Source of the DNA: Pseudomonas viridiflava | GTDB taxonomy: Bacteria; Pseudomonadota; Gammaproteobacteria; Pseudomonadales; Pseudomonadaceae | Direction of reading: 5' to 3' | DNA length: 64,000 nt | NCBI GenBank assembly: GCA_900596015.1 | Contig: UVIF01000024.1 | Span: 62,001-126,000 of the forward strand | In this document: in pieces, positions 24,450 through 33,793 of the stretch | Numbering within the stretch: the stretch's first letter is position 1 | Layout of the letters: every line of letters begins with the position of its first letter | Translations under genes and position numbers: made by a program | The notes under the pieces: model-generated | Told to the model about the DNA's origin: nothing | Seen by the model: the letters and a program-made list of their open reading frames with translations, nothing else | Databases searched by the model: none

Positions 24450-25295
24450 ATGCTGACAGACCACAAGATCCCCCTGGGCGAGTACATCGCGGCGTTCGTC
24501 GACTGGCTCACTCAACACGGGGCCTCGACGTTCGATGCCATCGCATCCACGCTCGAAGCGATCATTCATGGTTTCACCGCCGGCCTCACCTGGTTCAACC
24601 CCTACGTACTGACTGCACTGATCGCCGCGCTGGCGCATTTCATCCAGCGCAAATGGGGGCTCACGCTGTTCGTGGCGCTGTCGTTCCTGCTGATCCTCAA
24701 CCTGGGCTACTGGCAGGAAACCATGGAGACCCTGGCGCAGGTGCTGTTCGCCACGCTGGTCTGCGTGATCATCGGCGTGCCGCTGGGCATCGTGGCCGCG
24801 CACAAACCCATGTTCTACACCATGATGCGCCCGGTCCTCGACCTGATGCAGACGGTACCGACCTTCGTCTACCTGATTCCCACGCTCACCCTGTTCGGGC
24901 TGGGCGTCGTGCCGGGCCTGATTTCCACGGTGGTGTTCGCCATTGCAGCGCCGATTCGCCTCACCTACCTGGGCATCCGCGACGTGCCGCAGGAACTGAT
25001 GGACGCCGGCAAGGCCTTCGGCTGCTCGCGACGCCAACTGCTGTCGCGCATCGAACTGCCGCATGCCATGCCGAGCATCGCTGCCGGTATTACCCAGTGC
25101 ATCATGCTGTCGCTGTCGATGGTGGTGATCGCCGCCCTGGTGGGCGCCGATGGCCTGGGCAAGCCGGTGGTCAATGCGCTGAACACCGCCGACATCGCCC
25201 TGGGCTTCGAAGCCGGTCTGGCCATCGTGTTGCTGGCAATCATGCTGGACCGGATCTGCAAACAACCTGACGTGAAGATAGGGGGTGATGCATGA
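24450..25295 (+). CDS. cbcW: CbcW, choline/betaine ABC transporter permease
   Basis: 281 residues, about six membrane helices. The ABC permease EAA-type loop is at RDVPQELMDAGKAFGCSRRQ (about residues 176-195), and DLMQTVPTFVYLIP is typical of the OpuAB/ProW family. ATG 24450 (MLTDHKIPLGEYI) matches family N-termini; an upstream start at 24396 would cover the stem-loop. Its stop overlaps the cbcV start by four bases. Confidence 0.92.
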   Translation: MLTDHKIPLGEYIAAFVDWLTQHGASTFDAIASTLEAIIHGFTAGLTWFNPYVLTALIAALAHFIQRKWGLTLFVALSFLLILNLGYWQETMETLAQVLFATLVCVIIGVPLGIVAAHKPMFYTMMRPVLDLMQTVPTFVYLIPTLTLFGLGVVPGLISTVVFAIAAPIRLTYLGIRDVPQELMDAGKAFGCSRRQLLSRIELPHAMPSIAAGITQCIMLSLSMVVIAALVGADGLGKPVVNALNTADIALGFEAGLAIVLLAIMLDRICKQPDVKIGGDA

Positions 25296-26473
25296 GCATT
25301 ATTCGATTCGACAACGTCGATGTGATCTTCGCCAAGGATCCACGCGAAGCGCTGAAGCTGCTCGACCAGGGCCTGACCCGCAACGAGATCCTGAAGAAGA
25401 CCGGGCAGATCGTGGGCGTGGAAAAAGCCAGCCTGGACGTCAACAAGGGCGAGATCTGCGTGTTGATGGGGTTGTCCGGGTCGGGCAAGTCGAGCCTGTT
25501 GCGCTGCATCAACGGGTTGAACACCGTGAGCCGCGGCAAGCTGTTCGTCGAGCATGAAGATCGCCAGATCGACATCGCCGCCTGCACACCCGCGGAACTG
25601 AAGATGATGCGCACCCAGCGTATCGCCATGGTGTTCCAGAAGTTCGCCCTGATGCCTTGGCTGACGGTGCGCGAGAACATCAGCTTTGGCCTGGAGATGC
25701 AGGGCCGTCCGGAAAAGGAACGGCGCAAGCTGGTCGACGAGAAACTGGAGCTGGTGGGCCTGACCCAGTGGCGCAACAAGAAACCCGACGAGCTGTCCGG
25801 TGGTATGCAGCAGCGTGTGGGCCTGGCTCGGGCGCTGGCCATGGATGCCGACATCCTGCTGATGGACGAGCCCTTCTCGGCGCTCGACCCGTTGATCCGC
25901 CAAGGCCTGCAGGACGAGCTGCTGGAGCTGCAACGCAAGTTGAACAAGACCATCGTGTTCGTCAGCCATGACCTGGACGAGGCGCTCAAACTGGGCAGCC
26001 GTATCGCCATCATGAAAGACGGGCGGATCATTCAGTACAGCGTGCCCGAGGACATCGTGCTCAACCCGGCCGACGACTACGTGCGGACCTTCGTGGCTCA
26101 CACCAATCCACTCAATGTGCTGTGCGGGCGCAGCCTGATGCGCACGCTGGACAAGTGCACGCGCGTCAATGGTTCGGTGTGCCTGGACCCAGGCGTGGAT
26201 TCATGGCTGAACCTGGGCGCCGGCAACTCGCTGACCAGCGCACGTCAGGGCGACGCCGTGCTCGACCTGCAAGGCTGGGCCCCGGGGCAAGCCATGGAAG
26301 GCCTGGGCCGCAGGCCGACACTGGTGCATGCCGACATCGGCATGCGCGACGCCCTGCAGATCCGCTACCAGACCGGGCACAAGCTGGTGCTGCAGGACAG
26401 CGACAAGCAGGTGGTAGGCATCCTCGGGGACACCGAGCTGTACCATGCCCTGCTGGGCAAGAACCTGGGCTGA
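25292..26473 (+). CDS. cbcV: CbcV, choline/betaine ABC transporter ATPase
   Basis: 393 residues. The ProV/OpuAA layout is clear: an N-terminal ~50-residue extension, Walker A GLSGSGKSS, Q-loop region MVFQKFALMPWLTV, signature LSGGMQQRVGLARAL, Walker B ILLMDEPFSALDP and the H-loop VFVSHDLDEAL. The ~120-residue C-terminal extension (from about 275) is a CBS-like regulatory region. It powers CbcW and is shared by the binding proteins CbcX, CaiX and BetX-type partners in P. aeruginosa. Confidence 0.94.
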   Translation: MSIIRFDNVDVIFAKDPREALKLLDQGLTRNEILKKTGQIVGVEKASLDVNKGEICVLMGLSGSGKSSLLRCINGLNTVSRGKLFVEHEDRQIDIAACTPAELKMMRTQRIAMVFQKFALMPWLTVRENISFGLEMQGRPEKERRKLVDEKLELVGLTQWRNKKPDELSGGMQQRVGLARALAMDADILLMDEPFSALDPLIRQGLQDELLELQRKLNKTIVFVSHDLDEALKLGSRIAIMKDGRIIQYSVPEDIVLNPADDYVRTFVAHTNPLNVLCGRSLMRTLDKCTRVNGSVCLDPGVDSWLNLGAGNSLTSARQGDAVLDLQGWAPGQAMEGLGRRPTLVHADIGMRDALQIRYQTGHKLVLQDSDKQVVGILGDTELYHALLGKNLG

Positions 26474-26500
26474 GCCTCACCATCGCTCCCATATCCATCC

Positions 26501-26736
26501 CGTGGGAGCGGTCATCGGCCGCGAAGGCCTTGCTGCAGTCCCCCTGATCCACCGCGCCGCCCTTTTCGCGGCCACGGACCGCTCCTACACGACTGTGTGA
26601 TTCCCTGTAGGAGCGGTCAGCGGCCGCGAAGGCCTTGCCGCATTCCCCCTGATCCACCGCGCCGCCCTTTTCGCGGCCACGGACCGCTCCTACAGGATTG
26701 CATGCCGACTGTGGGAGCGGGTCTCTGCCCGCGAAC
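26501..26736. repeat. tandem REP array, 105-bp period, after cbcV
   Basis: Two copies of a REP/spacer/inverted-REP cassette 105 bp apart (from 26502 and 26607; spacer ctgatccaccgcgccgccct), plus one REP of the other type at 26711-26736. It takes up half of the 450-bp gap before betI. Confidence 0.92.
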
Positions 26737-26832
26737 GCTCCACCGCGATCTAGCTGACACCCCTCTCTCGAAGCCCATTGCCTTCCCCTTCCCAATCCTC
26801 TAAAACCACGCGCACATTCACCTGCTCTTTTT

Positions 26833-26867
26833 TATTGATTGATCGTTCAATAAAAATAAACTAGACT
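26833..26867 (+). promoter_or_regulatory. betIBA promoter with overlapping BetI operator
   Basis: An inverted repeat tattga-N8-tcaata (26833-26852) overlaps a sigma70-like promoter: ttgatc (26839-26844), 17-bp spacer, tagact (26862-26867). The AT-rich palindrome matches the kind of site BetI represses in other bacteria; choline relieves repression. The site lies 57 bp before the betI start. Confidence 0.7.
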
Positions 26868-26923
26868 GGCTTCAGTCGGCTGTCACTCACTGCCCGTACT
26901 GCAGGCCCAAGGAGATTCGCCCA

Positions 26924-27517
26924 ATGCCCAAGGTCGGTATGCAACCCATCCGCCGCCAACAGTTGATCGAAGCCACGCTCCAGGCCGTCGATCAGGTCGG
27001 CATGAGTGACGCCAGTATCGCTTTGATTGCCCGCCTGGCGGGTGTGTCGAACGGCATCATCAGCCACTACTTTCAGGACAAGAACGGCCTGATCGCAGCG
27101 ACCATGCGCCACTTGATGAACGTTCTGATCGACAACGTCGCCACGCGGCGACAGGCCTTGAACGACGACAGTGCCAGGGCGCACCTGCAGGTGATCATCG
27201 AAGGCAACTTCGACGCCAGCCAGGTCAACGCTCCGGCCATGAAGACCTGGCTGGCCTTCTGGGCCACCAGCATGCATCAGCCGTCTCTGCACAGGTTGCA
27301 GCGGATCAACGATCACCGCCTGTATTCCAACCTGTGCTGCCAGTTTCGCCGTGAATTGCCGGTGGAACAGGCACGCAATGCCGCACGCGGCCTGGCCGCC
27401 CTGATCGACGGTCTGTGGTTGCGCGGCGCACTGTCGGGCGATGCCTTCGACACCGCCCAGGCTCACCGCATCGCCTGCGAATACATGGACATGCAACTGG
27501 CAAAACAGCAGCGCTGA
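26924..27517 (+). CDS. betI: BetI, TetR-family choline-responsive repressor
   Basis: 197 residues. TetR N-terminal helix-turn-helix (IRRQQLIEATLQAVDQVGMS, then IARLAGVSNGIISHYFQDKN) and the BetI-type ligand domain (MKTWLAFWATSMHQPSL, LIDGLWLRGAL). It represses the betIBA operon in the absence of choline. It is the first gene of the operon, 48 bp before betB. Confidence 0.95.
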   Translation: MPKVGMQPIRRQQLIEATLQAVDQVGMSDASIALIARLAGVSNGIISHYFQDKNGLIAATMRHLMNVLIDNVATRRQALNDDSARAHLQVIIEGNFDASQVNAPAMKTWLAFWATSMHQPSLHRLQRINDHRLYSNLCCQFRRELPVEQARNAARGLAALIDGLWLRGALSGDAFDTAQAHRIACEYMDMQLAKQQR

Positions 27518-27565
27518 AGCTTCGCGCCTCGCCTGCTGCCACCTTAACTGCACCGCGAGGATCTT

Positions 27566-29038
27566 ATGGCCCGTTTCCCAACGCAAAAACTCTACATCGA
27601 TGGCGGCTACGTGGACGCCAGCGGCAGCGGCACCTTCGATGCCGTCAACCCGGCCACCGGTGAAGTGCTGGCGCAGGTTCAGCGCGCCACTGCCCAAGAC
27701 GTCGAGAAAGCCGTCGCCAGCGCCGAAAAAGGCCAGAAGATCTGGGCCGCGATGACCGCCATGGAGCGCTCGCGAGTGCTGCGCAAAGCCGTCGACCTGC
27801 TGCGCGAACGCAACGACGAACTGGCCCTGCTGGAAACCCTGGACACCGGCAAGGCCTATTCGGAAACCCGCTACGTCGACATCGTCACCGGTGCCGACGT
27901 GCTGGAATACTACGCCGGCCTGGTGCCCGCCATCGAAGGCGAACAGATCCCGCTGCGCGACACCTCCTTCGTCTACACCCGCCGCGAGCCCCTGGGCGTG
28001 ACCGCCGGTATCGGTGCCTGGAACTACCCGATCCAGATCGCCTTGTGGAAGTCCGCCCCGGCGCTGGCCGCCGGTAACGCGATGATCTTCAAGCCCAGCG
28101 AAGTCACCTCGCTGACCACGCTCAAGCTGGCCGAGATCTACACCGAAGCCGGCCTGCCGGCTGGCGTGTTCAACGTGCTGACCGGCAGCGGCAGCGAAGT
28201 CGGCGCCTGGCTCACCGAGCATCCGCGTATCGAGAAGATCTCGTTCACCGGCGGCGTCAGCACCGGCAAGAAGGTCATGGCCAGCGCCTCGAGTTCTTCG
28301 CTCAAGGAAGTGACCATGGAACTGGGCGGCAAGTCGCCGCTGATCATCTTCGACGATGCCGACCTCGACAAGGCCGCCGACATCGCCATGATGGCCAACT
28401 TCTACAGCTCCGGCCAGGTGTGCACCAACGGCACCCGAGTGTTCGTGCCCAACGCGCTGAAGGCTCAGCTGGAAGCGAAGATCCTGGAACGCGTGCAGCG
28501 TATCCGCATCGGCAACCCCGAGGACGAGAACACCAATTTCGGTCCGCTGGTGAGCTTTGCCCACATGGAAAACGTGCTGGGCCACATCGCCAAGGGCAAG
28601 GCCGAAGGCGCGCGCCTGCTGTGCGGCGGCGAGCGGCTGAGCGAAGGTGAACTGGGCCAGGGTGCGTTCGTCGCACCGACCGTGTTCACCGACTGCAGCG
28701 ATGAGATGACCATCGTGCGTGAAGAAATCTTCGGCCCGGTGATGAGCATCCTTGGCTACGACAGTGAAGAGGAAGTGATCCGCCGCGCCAACGCCACCGA
28801 GATGGGCCTGGCTGCCGGTGTGGTCACCCGTGATCTGAACCGTGCGCACCGTGTGATCCATCAGCTCGAAGCAGGCATTTGCTGGATCAACGCCTGGGGC
28901 GAGTCCGACGCGAAGATGCCGGTGGGTGGCTACAAGCAATCCGGTGTGGGCCGCGAGAACGGTATCAGTTCGCTGGCGCAGTACACCCGGATCAAATCGG
29001 TACAGGTAGAACTGGGCGATTACGTTTCGGTGTTCTGA
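27566..29038 (+). CDS. betB: BetB, betaine aldehyde dehydrogenase
   Basis: 490 residues, full length. Aldehyde dehydrogenase motifs: GIGAWNYPIQIALWK, VTMELGGKSP with the catalytic glutamate, and FYSSGQVCTNGTRV with catalytic Cys286, the number reported for the P. aeruginosa enzyme. It oxidises betaine aldehyde to glycine betaine with NAD(P)+. Located between betI and betA in the usual order. Confidence 0.97.
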   Translation: MARFPTQKLYIDGGYVDASGSGTFDAVNPATGEVLAQVQRATAQDVEKAVASAEKGQKIWAAMTAMERSRVLRKAVDLLRERNDELALLETLDTGKAYSETRYVDIVTGADVLEYYAGLVPAIEGEQIPLRDTSFVYTRREPLGVTAGIGAWNYPIQIALWKSAPALAAGNAMIFKPSEVTSLTTLKLAEIYTEAGLPAGVFNVLTGSGSEVGAWLTEHPRIEKISFTGGVSTGKKVMASASSSSLKEVTMELGGKSPLIIFDDADLDKAADIAMMANFYSSGQVCTNGTRVFVPNALKAQLEAKILERVQRIRIGNPEDENTNFGPLVSFAHMENVLGHIAKGKAEGARLLCGGERLSEGELGQGAFVAPTVFTDCSDEMTIVREEIFGPVMSILGYDSEEEVIRRANATEMGLAAGVVTRDLNRAHRVIHQLEAGICWINAWGESDAKMPVGGYKQSGVGRENGISSLAQYTRIKSVQVELGDYVSVF

Positions 29039-29048
29039 CCCCGAATCC

Positions 29049-29093
29049 CTTGTGGGAGCGGGGCGGGCGGCGAGCTCTCTGCCCGCGAATAGG
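29049..29093. repeat. diverged REP between betB and betA
   Basis: tgtgggagcggggcgggcgg followed by gagctctctgcccgcgaat, a REP with an enlarged loop, in the 106-bp betB-betA gap. Confidence 0.7.
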
Positions 29094-29144
29094 CCAGACC
29101 TGACACCCTGCCTACCTTGCCATTTTTTCAAAGAGGGAACCTCC

Positions 29145-30851
29145 ATGTCCCAGGAATTCGACTACATCATCATCGGTGCCGGCTCGGCTGGTAACACCTT
29201 GGCCACGCGCCTGACCGAAGATCCGGGCGTGACGGTCCTGCTGCTTGAAGCCGGCGGACCGGACTATCGTCTGGACTTCCGTACCCAGATGCCTGCCGCC
29301 CTCGCCTTTCCACTGCAGGGCCGCCGCTACAATTGGGCCTACGAGACCGAGCCAGAGCCGCACATGGACAACCGTCGCATGGAATGTGGCCGCGGCAAGG
29401 GCCTGGGTGGTTCTTCGCTGATCAATGGCATGTGCTACATCCGCGGCAACGCCATGGACTACGACGGCTGGGCCAAGCTGCCAGGCCTGGAAGACTGGAG
29501 CTACCTGGACTGCCTGCCGTATTTCCGCAAGGCCGAAACCCGTGACATCGGCCCCAACGATTACCACGGTGGCGAAGGTCCGGTCAGCGTCACCACGCCC
29601 AAGCCCGGCAACAACCCATTGTTCGCCGCCATGGTCGAAGCCGGTGTGCAAGCAGGCTTTCCGCGCACCGACGACCTCAACGGCTACCAGCAGGAAGGCT
29701 TCGGTCCCATGGACCGCACCGTGACGCCCAAGGGCCGACGCGCCAGCACCGCACGCGGCTACCTGGACCAGGCCAAGCAACGCGACACCCTGACCATCGT
29801 CACCCACGCCCTGACCGACAAGATCGTCTTCGACGGCAAGCGCGCGGTCGGCGTCAGCTACCTGGTCGGTGACAGCGACGAGCGCATCCAGGCGCGCGCT
29901 CGCAAGGAAGTCCTGCTGTGCGGCGGCGCCATCGCCTCGCCACAGATTCTGCAGCGCTCCGGCGTCGGTCCGGCCGAGGTGCTTCAGCCCCTGGGCATCG
30001 ACGTCGTGCATGACTTGCCAGGTGTCGGTCAGAACCTGCAGGACCACCTGGAAATGTACCTGCAATACAGCTGCACTCAGCCAGTCTCCCTGTACCCGTC
30101 GCTGAAGTGGTGGAACCAGCCGCAGATCGGCGCCGAATGGATGTTCCTGGGCACTGGTATCGGTGCCAGCAACCAGTTCGAGGCCGGCGGTTTCATTCGC
30201 TCGCGCCCTGAATTCGAATGGCCGAACATCCAGTATCACTTCCTGCCGGTGGCGATCAATTACAACGGCACCAAGGGCGTTCAGGAACACGGCTTCCAGG
30301 CTCACGTGGGCTCGATGCGCTCGCCGAGCCGCGGCCGCGTCAACGTCAAGTCGAAGAACCCGCGCGACTACCCGAGCATCCTGTTCAACTACATGGCCAG
30401 CGAGCAGGACTGGCAGGAATTCCGCGACGGCATTCGCCTGACCCGCGAGATCATGCAGCAGCCGGCGCTGGACCAGTACCGTGGCCGCGAGATCAGCCCA
30501 GGCATCGAAGTGCAGACGGACGAGCAGCTGGACCAGTTCATCCGCGAGCATGCCGAAACGGCTTATCACCCGTCGTGCTCGTGCAAGATGGGCACCGACG
30601 ACATGGCCGTGGTCGATGGTCAGGGTCGCGTGCATGGCCTGCAAGGCCTGCGTGTGGTCGACGCCTCGATCATGCCGATCATTACCACCGGCAACCTGAA
30701 CGCGCCGACCATCATGATCGCCGAGAAGATCGCCGACCGCATTCGTGGCCGCAAGCCCGAGGCGCGTTCGACCGCAGCCTACTATGTTGCCGGCGATGCG
30801 CCGGTACGCGGCAAGCCGATGCGCGAAGTGAGTGCGACCACCCACGGCTGA
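29145..30851 (+). CDS. betA: BetA, choline dehydrogenase
   Basis: 568 residues, a GMC flavoprotein. N-terminal FAD site DYIIIGAGSAGNTLATRL, GMC signature around GRGKGLGGSSLINGMCYIRG, second signature GAIASPQILQRSGVG, and the C-terminal active-site region YHPSCSCKMG plus TGNLNAPTIMIAEKIAD. It oxidises choline to betaine aldehyde at the inner membrane, feeding BetB. ATG 29145 after aagaggga is chosen over an upstream start inside the REP. Confidence 0.96.
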   Translation: MSQEFDYIIIGAGSAGNTLATRLTEDPGVTVLLLEAGGPDYRLDFRTQMPAALAFPLQGRRYNWAYETEPEPHMDNRRMECGRGKGLGGSSLINGMCYIRGNAMDYDGWAKLPGLEDWSYLDCLPYFRKAETRDIGPNDYHGGEGPVSVTTPKPGNNPLFAAMVEAGVQAGFPRTDDLNGYQQEGFGPMDRTVTPKGRRASTARGYLDQAKQRDTLTIVTHALTDKIVFDGKRAVGVSYLVGDSDERIQARARKEVLLCGGAIASPQILQRSGVGPAEVLQPLGIDVVHDLPGVGQNLQDHLEMYLQYSCTQPVSLYPSLKWWNQPQIGAEWMFLGTGIGASNQFEAGGFIRSRPEFEWPNIQYHFLPVAINYNGTKGVQEHGFQAHVGSMRSPSRGRVNVKSKNPRDYPSILFNYMASEQDWQEFRDGIRLTREIMQQPALDQYRGREISPGIEVQTDEQLDQFIREHAETAYHPSCSCKMGTDDMAVVDGQGRVHGLQGLRVVDASIMPIITTGNLNAPTIMIAEKIADRIRGRKPEARSTAAYYVAGDAPVRGKPMREVSATTHG

Positions 30852-30872
30852 TCCCGATTTGCTCCGCGCCGG

Positions 30873-30899
30873 TGGCAGGCCTAAGCTGTGGGCCTGCCA
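30873..30899 (+). other. stem-loop downstream of betA
   Basis: tggcaggcc, nine-base loop, ggcctgcca: a perfect 9-bp stem 21 bp after the betA stop. No U tract follows, so it may protect the 3' end rather than terminate. Confidence 0.45.
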
Positions 30900-30927
30900 G
30901 ATTCCGGGTCGGTCTGCGGGCCCCTTG

Positions 30928-30994
30928 GCGGCCGCACGCTGTTCCTACAGGACACTGTAATCCCCTGTAGGAGCGGCCTGCGGCCGCGAAAAGG
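30928..30994. repeat. REP pair upstream of the tldD-like gene
   Basis: An inverted, diverged REP (gcggccgcacgctgttccta) followed by a direct one (tgtaggagcggcctgcggcc), ending about 30 bp before the next start. Confidence 0.8.
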
Positions 30995-31025
30995 CCAAGC
31001 GCCGACGCCCTCCAGAGGCCCGTCC

Positions 31026-32468
31026 ATGTTCGATTTCAGCGCCACCCTGCAACAACGTTTCGCCGCCTTGCGCACCTGCGCCGAATTCTTCTCCCTGCGC
31101 CACGTGCGCCAATCCAGCCAGCACCTGGCCGTGCGCAAGAACATTGCCGAACCGCCGAGCCTGAGTCTCGACGAAGGGGTGATGATCACAGTGCGAGTGA
31201 ACGGCGTGGAAGCCTATGCCGCTACCGGCGATGTTTCCCTGCGGGGGTTGCAGCAGGCATTGACGCGTGCCGAACAGCAGGCAGGCGCGATCGCCGCCCA
31301 TGCCCTGCTCGACCTGAATGAGCAACCCGTCAGCAGTGCGCGCAACGACTACCTCTCGCCTGACGTACAGGCTGCCTTTCCGACGCTCGCCCAGTGCTAC
31401 CAACTGCTCAATGAAGAATCGGCCAGCGTGCCCGACGATCCACGGCTGGTCAGCTGGTATGCCGGCCTGGGCGTCACGGACGTCGAACAGATCTACCTGA
31501 ACAGTGCCGGCGCGCAGATTCGTCAGGCGCAACGCTTCGTCTTTCCCGGCTTGAGCGTCACTGCTTTCGATGGCAGCGACAGCCAGACGCGCAGCCTGGG
31601 CCGCGACAACTTCGGCCAGCAAGGCGGTGTCGACGTCATCGAGCGCTGCGGCATCGTCGGCGCGGCTCGCCAGGTCGCCGACCAGGCCTTGCAGTTGCTG
31701 CTGGCGCCCAACGCCCCACAGGGCCCGCGCGACCTGCTGCTGACGCCCGATCAGATGATGCTGCAGATCCACGAATCCATCGGCCACCCGCTGGAGCTTG
31801 ACCGCATTCTGGGCGACGAGCGCAACTACGCAGGCACCAGCTTCGTCAAGGTCGAGGACTTCGGCCACTTGCAGTATGGCTCGTCGCTGCTCAATGTGAC
31901 CTTCGACCCGGACATTCCCCACGAACTGGCCAGTTATGCCCATGACGACGATGGCACGGCGGCCAGCAAGCAATGGCTGATTCGCGATGGCGTATTGGTC
32001 CGGCCACTGGGCGGCGCGCTGTCGCAATACCGCAGCGGCATGGACGGCGTGGCCAACAGCCGTGCCAGCAGCTGGAACCGGGCGCCGATCGACCGCATGG
32101 CCAACCTCAACATCGAACCGGGCGAGCACAGCCAGGCGCAACTGATCGCCGGCATCGAGCACGGCATCCTGATGTCCACCAACCGTTCCTGGTCGATCGA
32201 CGATGCGCGCAACAAATTCCAGTTCGGCTGCGAATGGGGCCAGTTGATCGAGAACGGCGAGCTCAAGGGCGTGGTCAAGAACCCCAACTATCGCGGTATT
32301 TCCGCCAGCTTCTGGAAAAAACTCAGCGCCGTGGGCGACGCCAGCACGCTGCAGGTGCTGGGCACGCCCAACTGCGGCAAGGGCGAGCCCAACCAGGTCA
32401 TCCGTGTGGGGCACGCTTCGCCCAGCTGTGTGTTCAGCCAGATCGACGTTTTCGGAGGTGACGCATGA
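31026..32468 (+). CDS. TldD-like metallopeptidase-family protein
   Basis: 480 residues of the TldD/PmbA (U62) family. The metal-binding motif HESIGHPLELDR (His249, His253) matches TldD HExxxH. The C-terminal CVFSQIDVFGG provides a late cysteine of the kind that completes the zinc site. The partner gene 32465-33793 overlaps by four bases, as in TldD/TldE pairs where only TldD carries the zinc. Pseudomonads usually have a canonical tldD and pmbA elsewhere, so this pair is probably a second, divergent set; its substrate is unknown. Confidence 0.85.
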   Translation: MFDFSATLQQRFAALRTCAEFFSLRHVRQSSQHLAVRKNIAEPPSLSLDEGVMITVRVNGVEAYAATGDVSLRGLQQALTRAEQQAGAIAAHALLDLNEQPVSSARNDYLSPDVQAAFPTLAQCYQLLNEESASVPDDPRLVSWYAGLGVTDVEQIYLNSAGAQIRQAQRFVFPGLSVTAFDGSDSQTRSLGRDNFGQQGGVDVIERCGIVGAARQVADQALQLLLAPNAPQGPRDLLLTPDQMMLQIHESIGHPLELDRILGDERNYAGTSFVKVEDFGHLQYGSSLLNVTFDPDIPHELASYAHDDDGTAASKQWLIRDGVLVRPLGGALSQYRSGMDGVANSRASSWNRAPIDRMANLNIEPGEHSQAQLIAGIEHGILMSTNRSWSIDDARNKFQFGCEWGQLIENGELKGVVKNPNYRGISASFWKKLSAVGDASTLQVLGTPNCGKGEPNQVIRVGHASPSCVFSQIDVFGGDA

Positions 32469-33793
32469 GCCATCATGCCGAGCATTTCCAGGCACTGGTG
32501 CAGTGGCTGCGCCAGACGGTGGCCCCGGCCCAGCGCTTCACTCTGAGCTATAACGCCGAGGCCTCGGATTTCATCCGCTTCAACCACGCCCGGGTACGCC
32601 AGGCGGGGCAAGTGGCCCAGGCCACGGTGTCGCTGAAGCTGATCGAAGACGGTCGTCAGGCCGAGTTGCAACTGACCTTGGCCGAGGACCTGGAGGTAGA
32701 CCGGCAGCGTCTGATCCAGGCGGTGCACCAGTTGAGCCAGACGCTGCCACTGCTGCAACCGGACCCGTACCTGCAACTCAATACCTCGCAGTGGCAGACC
32801 CACCATGTCGACGACGTGCCCTTGCCCGATGCGGGTCAGGTGGTCGAACAGATCGGCGCGGCCGCCAACGGCCTGGATCTGGTCGGCATCTATGCCGCGG
32901 GAACCATTTGCCGCGGTTTCGCCAACAGCGACGGGGCGATCGGCTGGCATCAGGCCAACAGTTTCAATTTCGATTTCAGCCTGTTCCATGCCAACGGCGA
33001 GGCAGTCAAGGCGAACTATGCCGGCCAGCAGTGGCAGGCGCAGGCCTTCGCGGATCGCCTGGATAAAGCCCGCGAGCAACTGGACCACCTGAGCCGCCCG
33101 CTCAAAGTGCTACCACCGGGGGCGTATCGCGCCTACCTGGCACCGGCTGCGCTGGATGAAATCATCGGCATGTTGGGCTGGGGCGGTTTCTCGGCGCAGG
33201 CCATCGCCAGCAAGAACAGCCCCCTGCAACGGCTGTACGCCGGCGAGGCACGCTTGAGTGCGCAGGTGAGCTTCGAGGAGCGCATCAGCGGCTCGTTGAC
33301 CCCGGCGTTTTCCCAGGAAGGCTATCCGCGCAACGACCTCTCGCTGGTCAGCCACGGGCTGGCCGTAGAGCGTCTGGTGGACTCGCGCAGCGCGGCCGAA
33401 TACGGCCTGCAAGGCAACGGCGCGGACAACGCGGAGATGCCCGGCGCGCTGCAGATGGCCGCCGGCGACCTGCCTTTGGCCGAGGTGCTGCAACGCCTCG
33501 GCACCGGGCTGTACATCAGTAACCTGTGGTACCTGAACTACTCGGACATGCCGGCTGCGCGCATGACCGGACTGACTCGGTTCGCCACTTTCTGGGTGGA
33601 GAATGGTCAGATCGTTGCACCGGTCCAGACCATGCGTTTCGACGACAGCGTCTACAGTGTCCTGGGTGACCAGTTGGAAGCGTTGACAGTGGAGCGCGAG
33701 CTGATTCTGTCGACCAGCACCTACGGTGAGCGTCAGACCAGCTCCAGCCTGCTGCCGGGCGCGCTGGTCAAACGGTTGCTGTTGACGCTGTAG
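32465..33793 (+). CDS. TldE/PmbA-like partner protein
   Basis: 442 residues, PmbA/TldE type: RFTLSYNAEASDFIRFNHARVRQAG at the start, LKVLPPGAYRAYLAPAALDEIIGML in the middle, and the C-terminal GTGLYISNLWYLNYSDMPAARMTGLTRF. No HExxxH motif, as expected for the non-catalytic partner. Translationally coupled to the TldD-like gene. Its TAG stop lies in the first bases of a REP (33789 onward). Confidence 0.84.
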   Translation: MSHHAEHFQALVQWLRQTVAPAQRFTLSYNAEASDFIRFNHARVRQAGQVAQATVSLKLIEDGRQAELQLTLAEDLEVDRQRLIQAVHQLSQTLPLLQPDPYLQLNTSQWQTHHVDDVPLPDAGQVVEQIGAAANGLDLVGIYAAGTICRGFANSDGAIGWHQANSFNFDFSLFHANGEAVKANYAGQQWQAQAFADRLDKAREQLDHLSRPLKVLPPGAYRAYLAPAALDEIIGMLGWGGFSAQAIASKNSPLQRLYAGEARLSAQVSFEERISGSLTPAFSQEGYPRNDLSLVSHGLAVERLVDSRSAAEYGLQGNGADNAEMPGALQMAAGDLPLAEVLQRLGTGLYISNLWYLNYSDMPAARMTGLTRFATFWVENGQIVAPVQTMRFDDSVYSVLGDQLEALTVERELILSTSTYGERQTSSSLLPGALVKRLLLTL

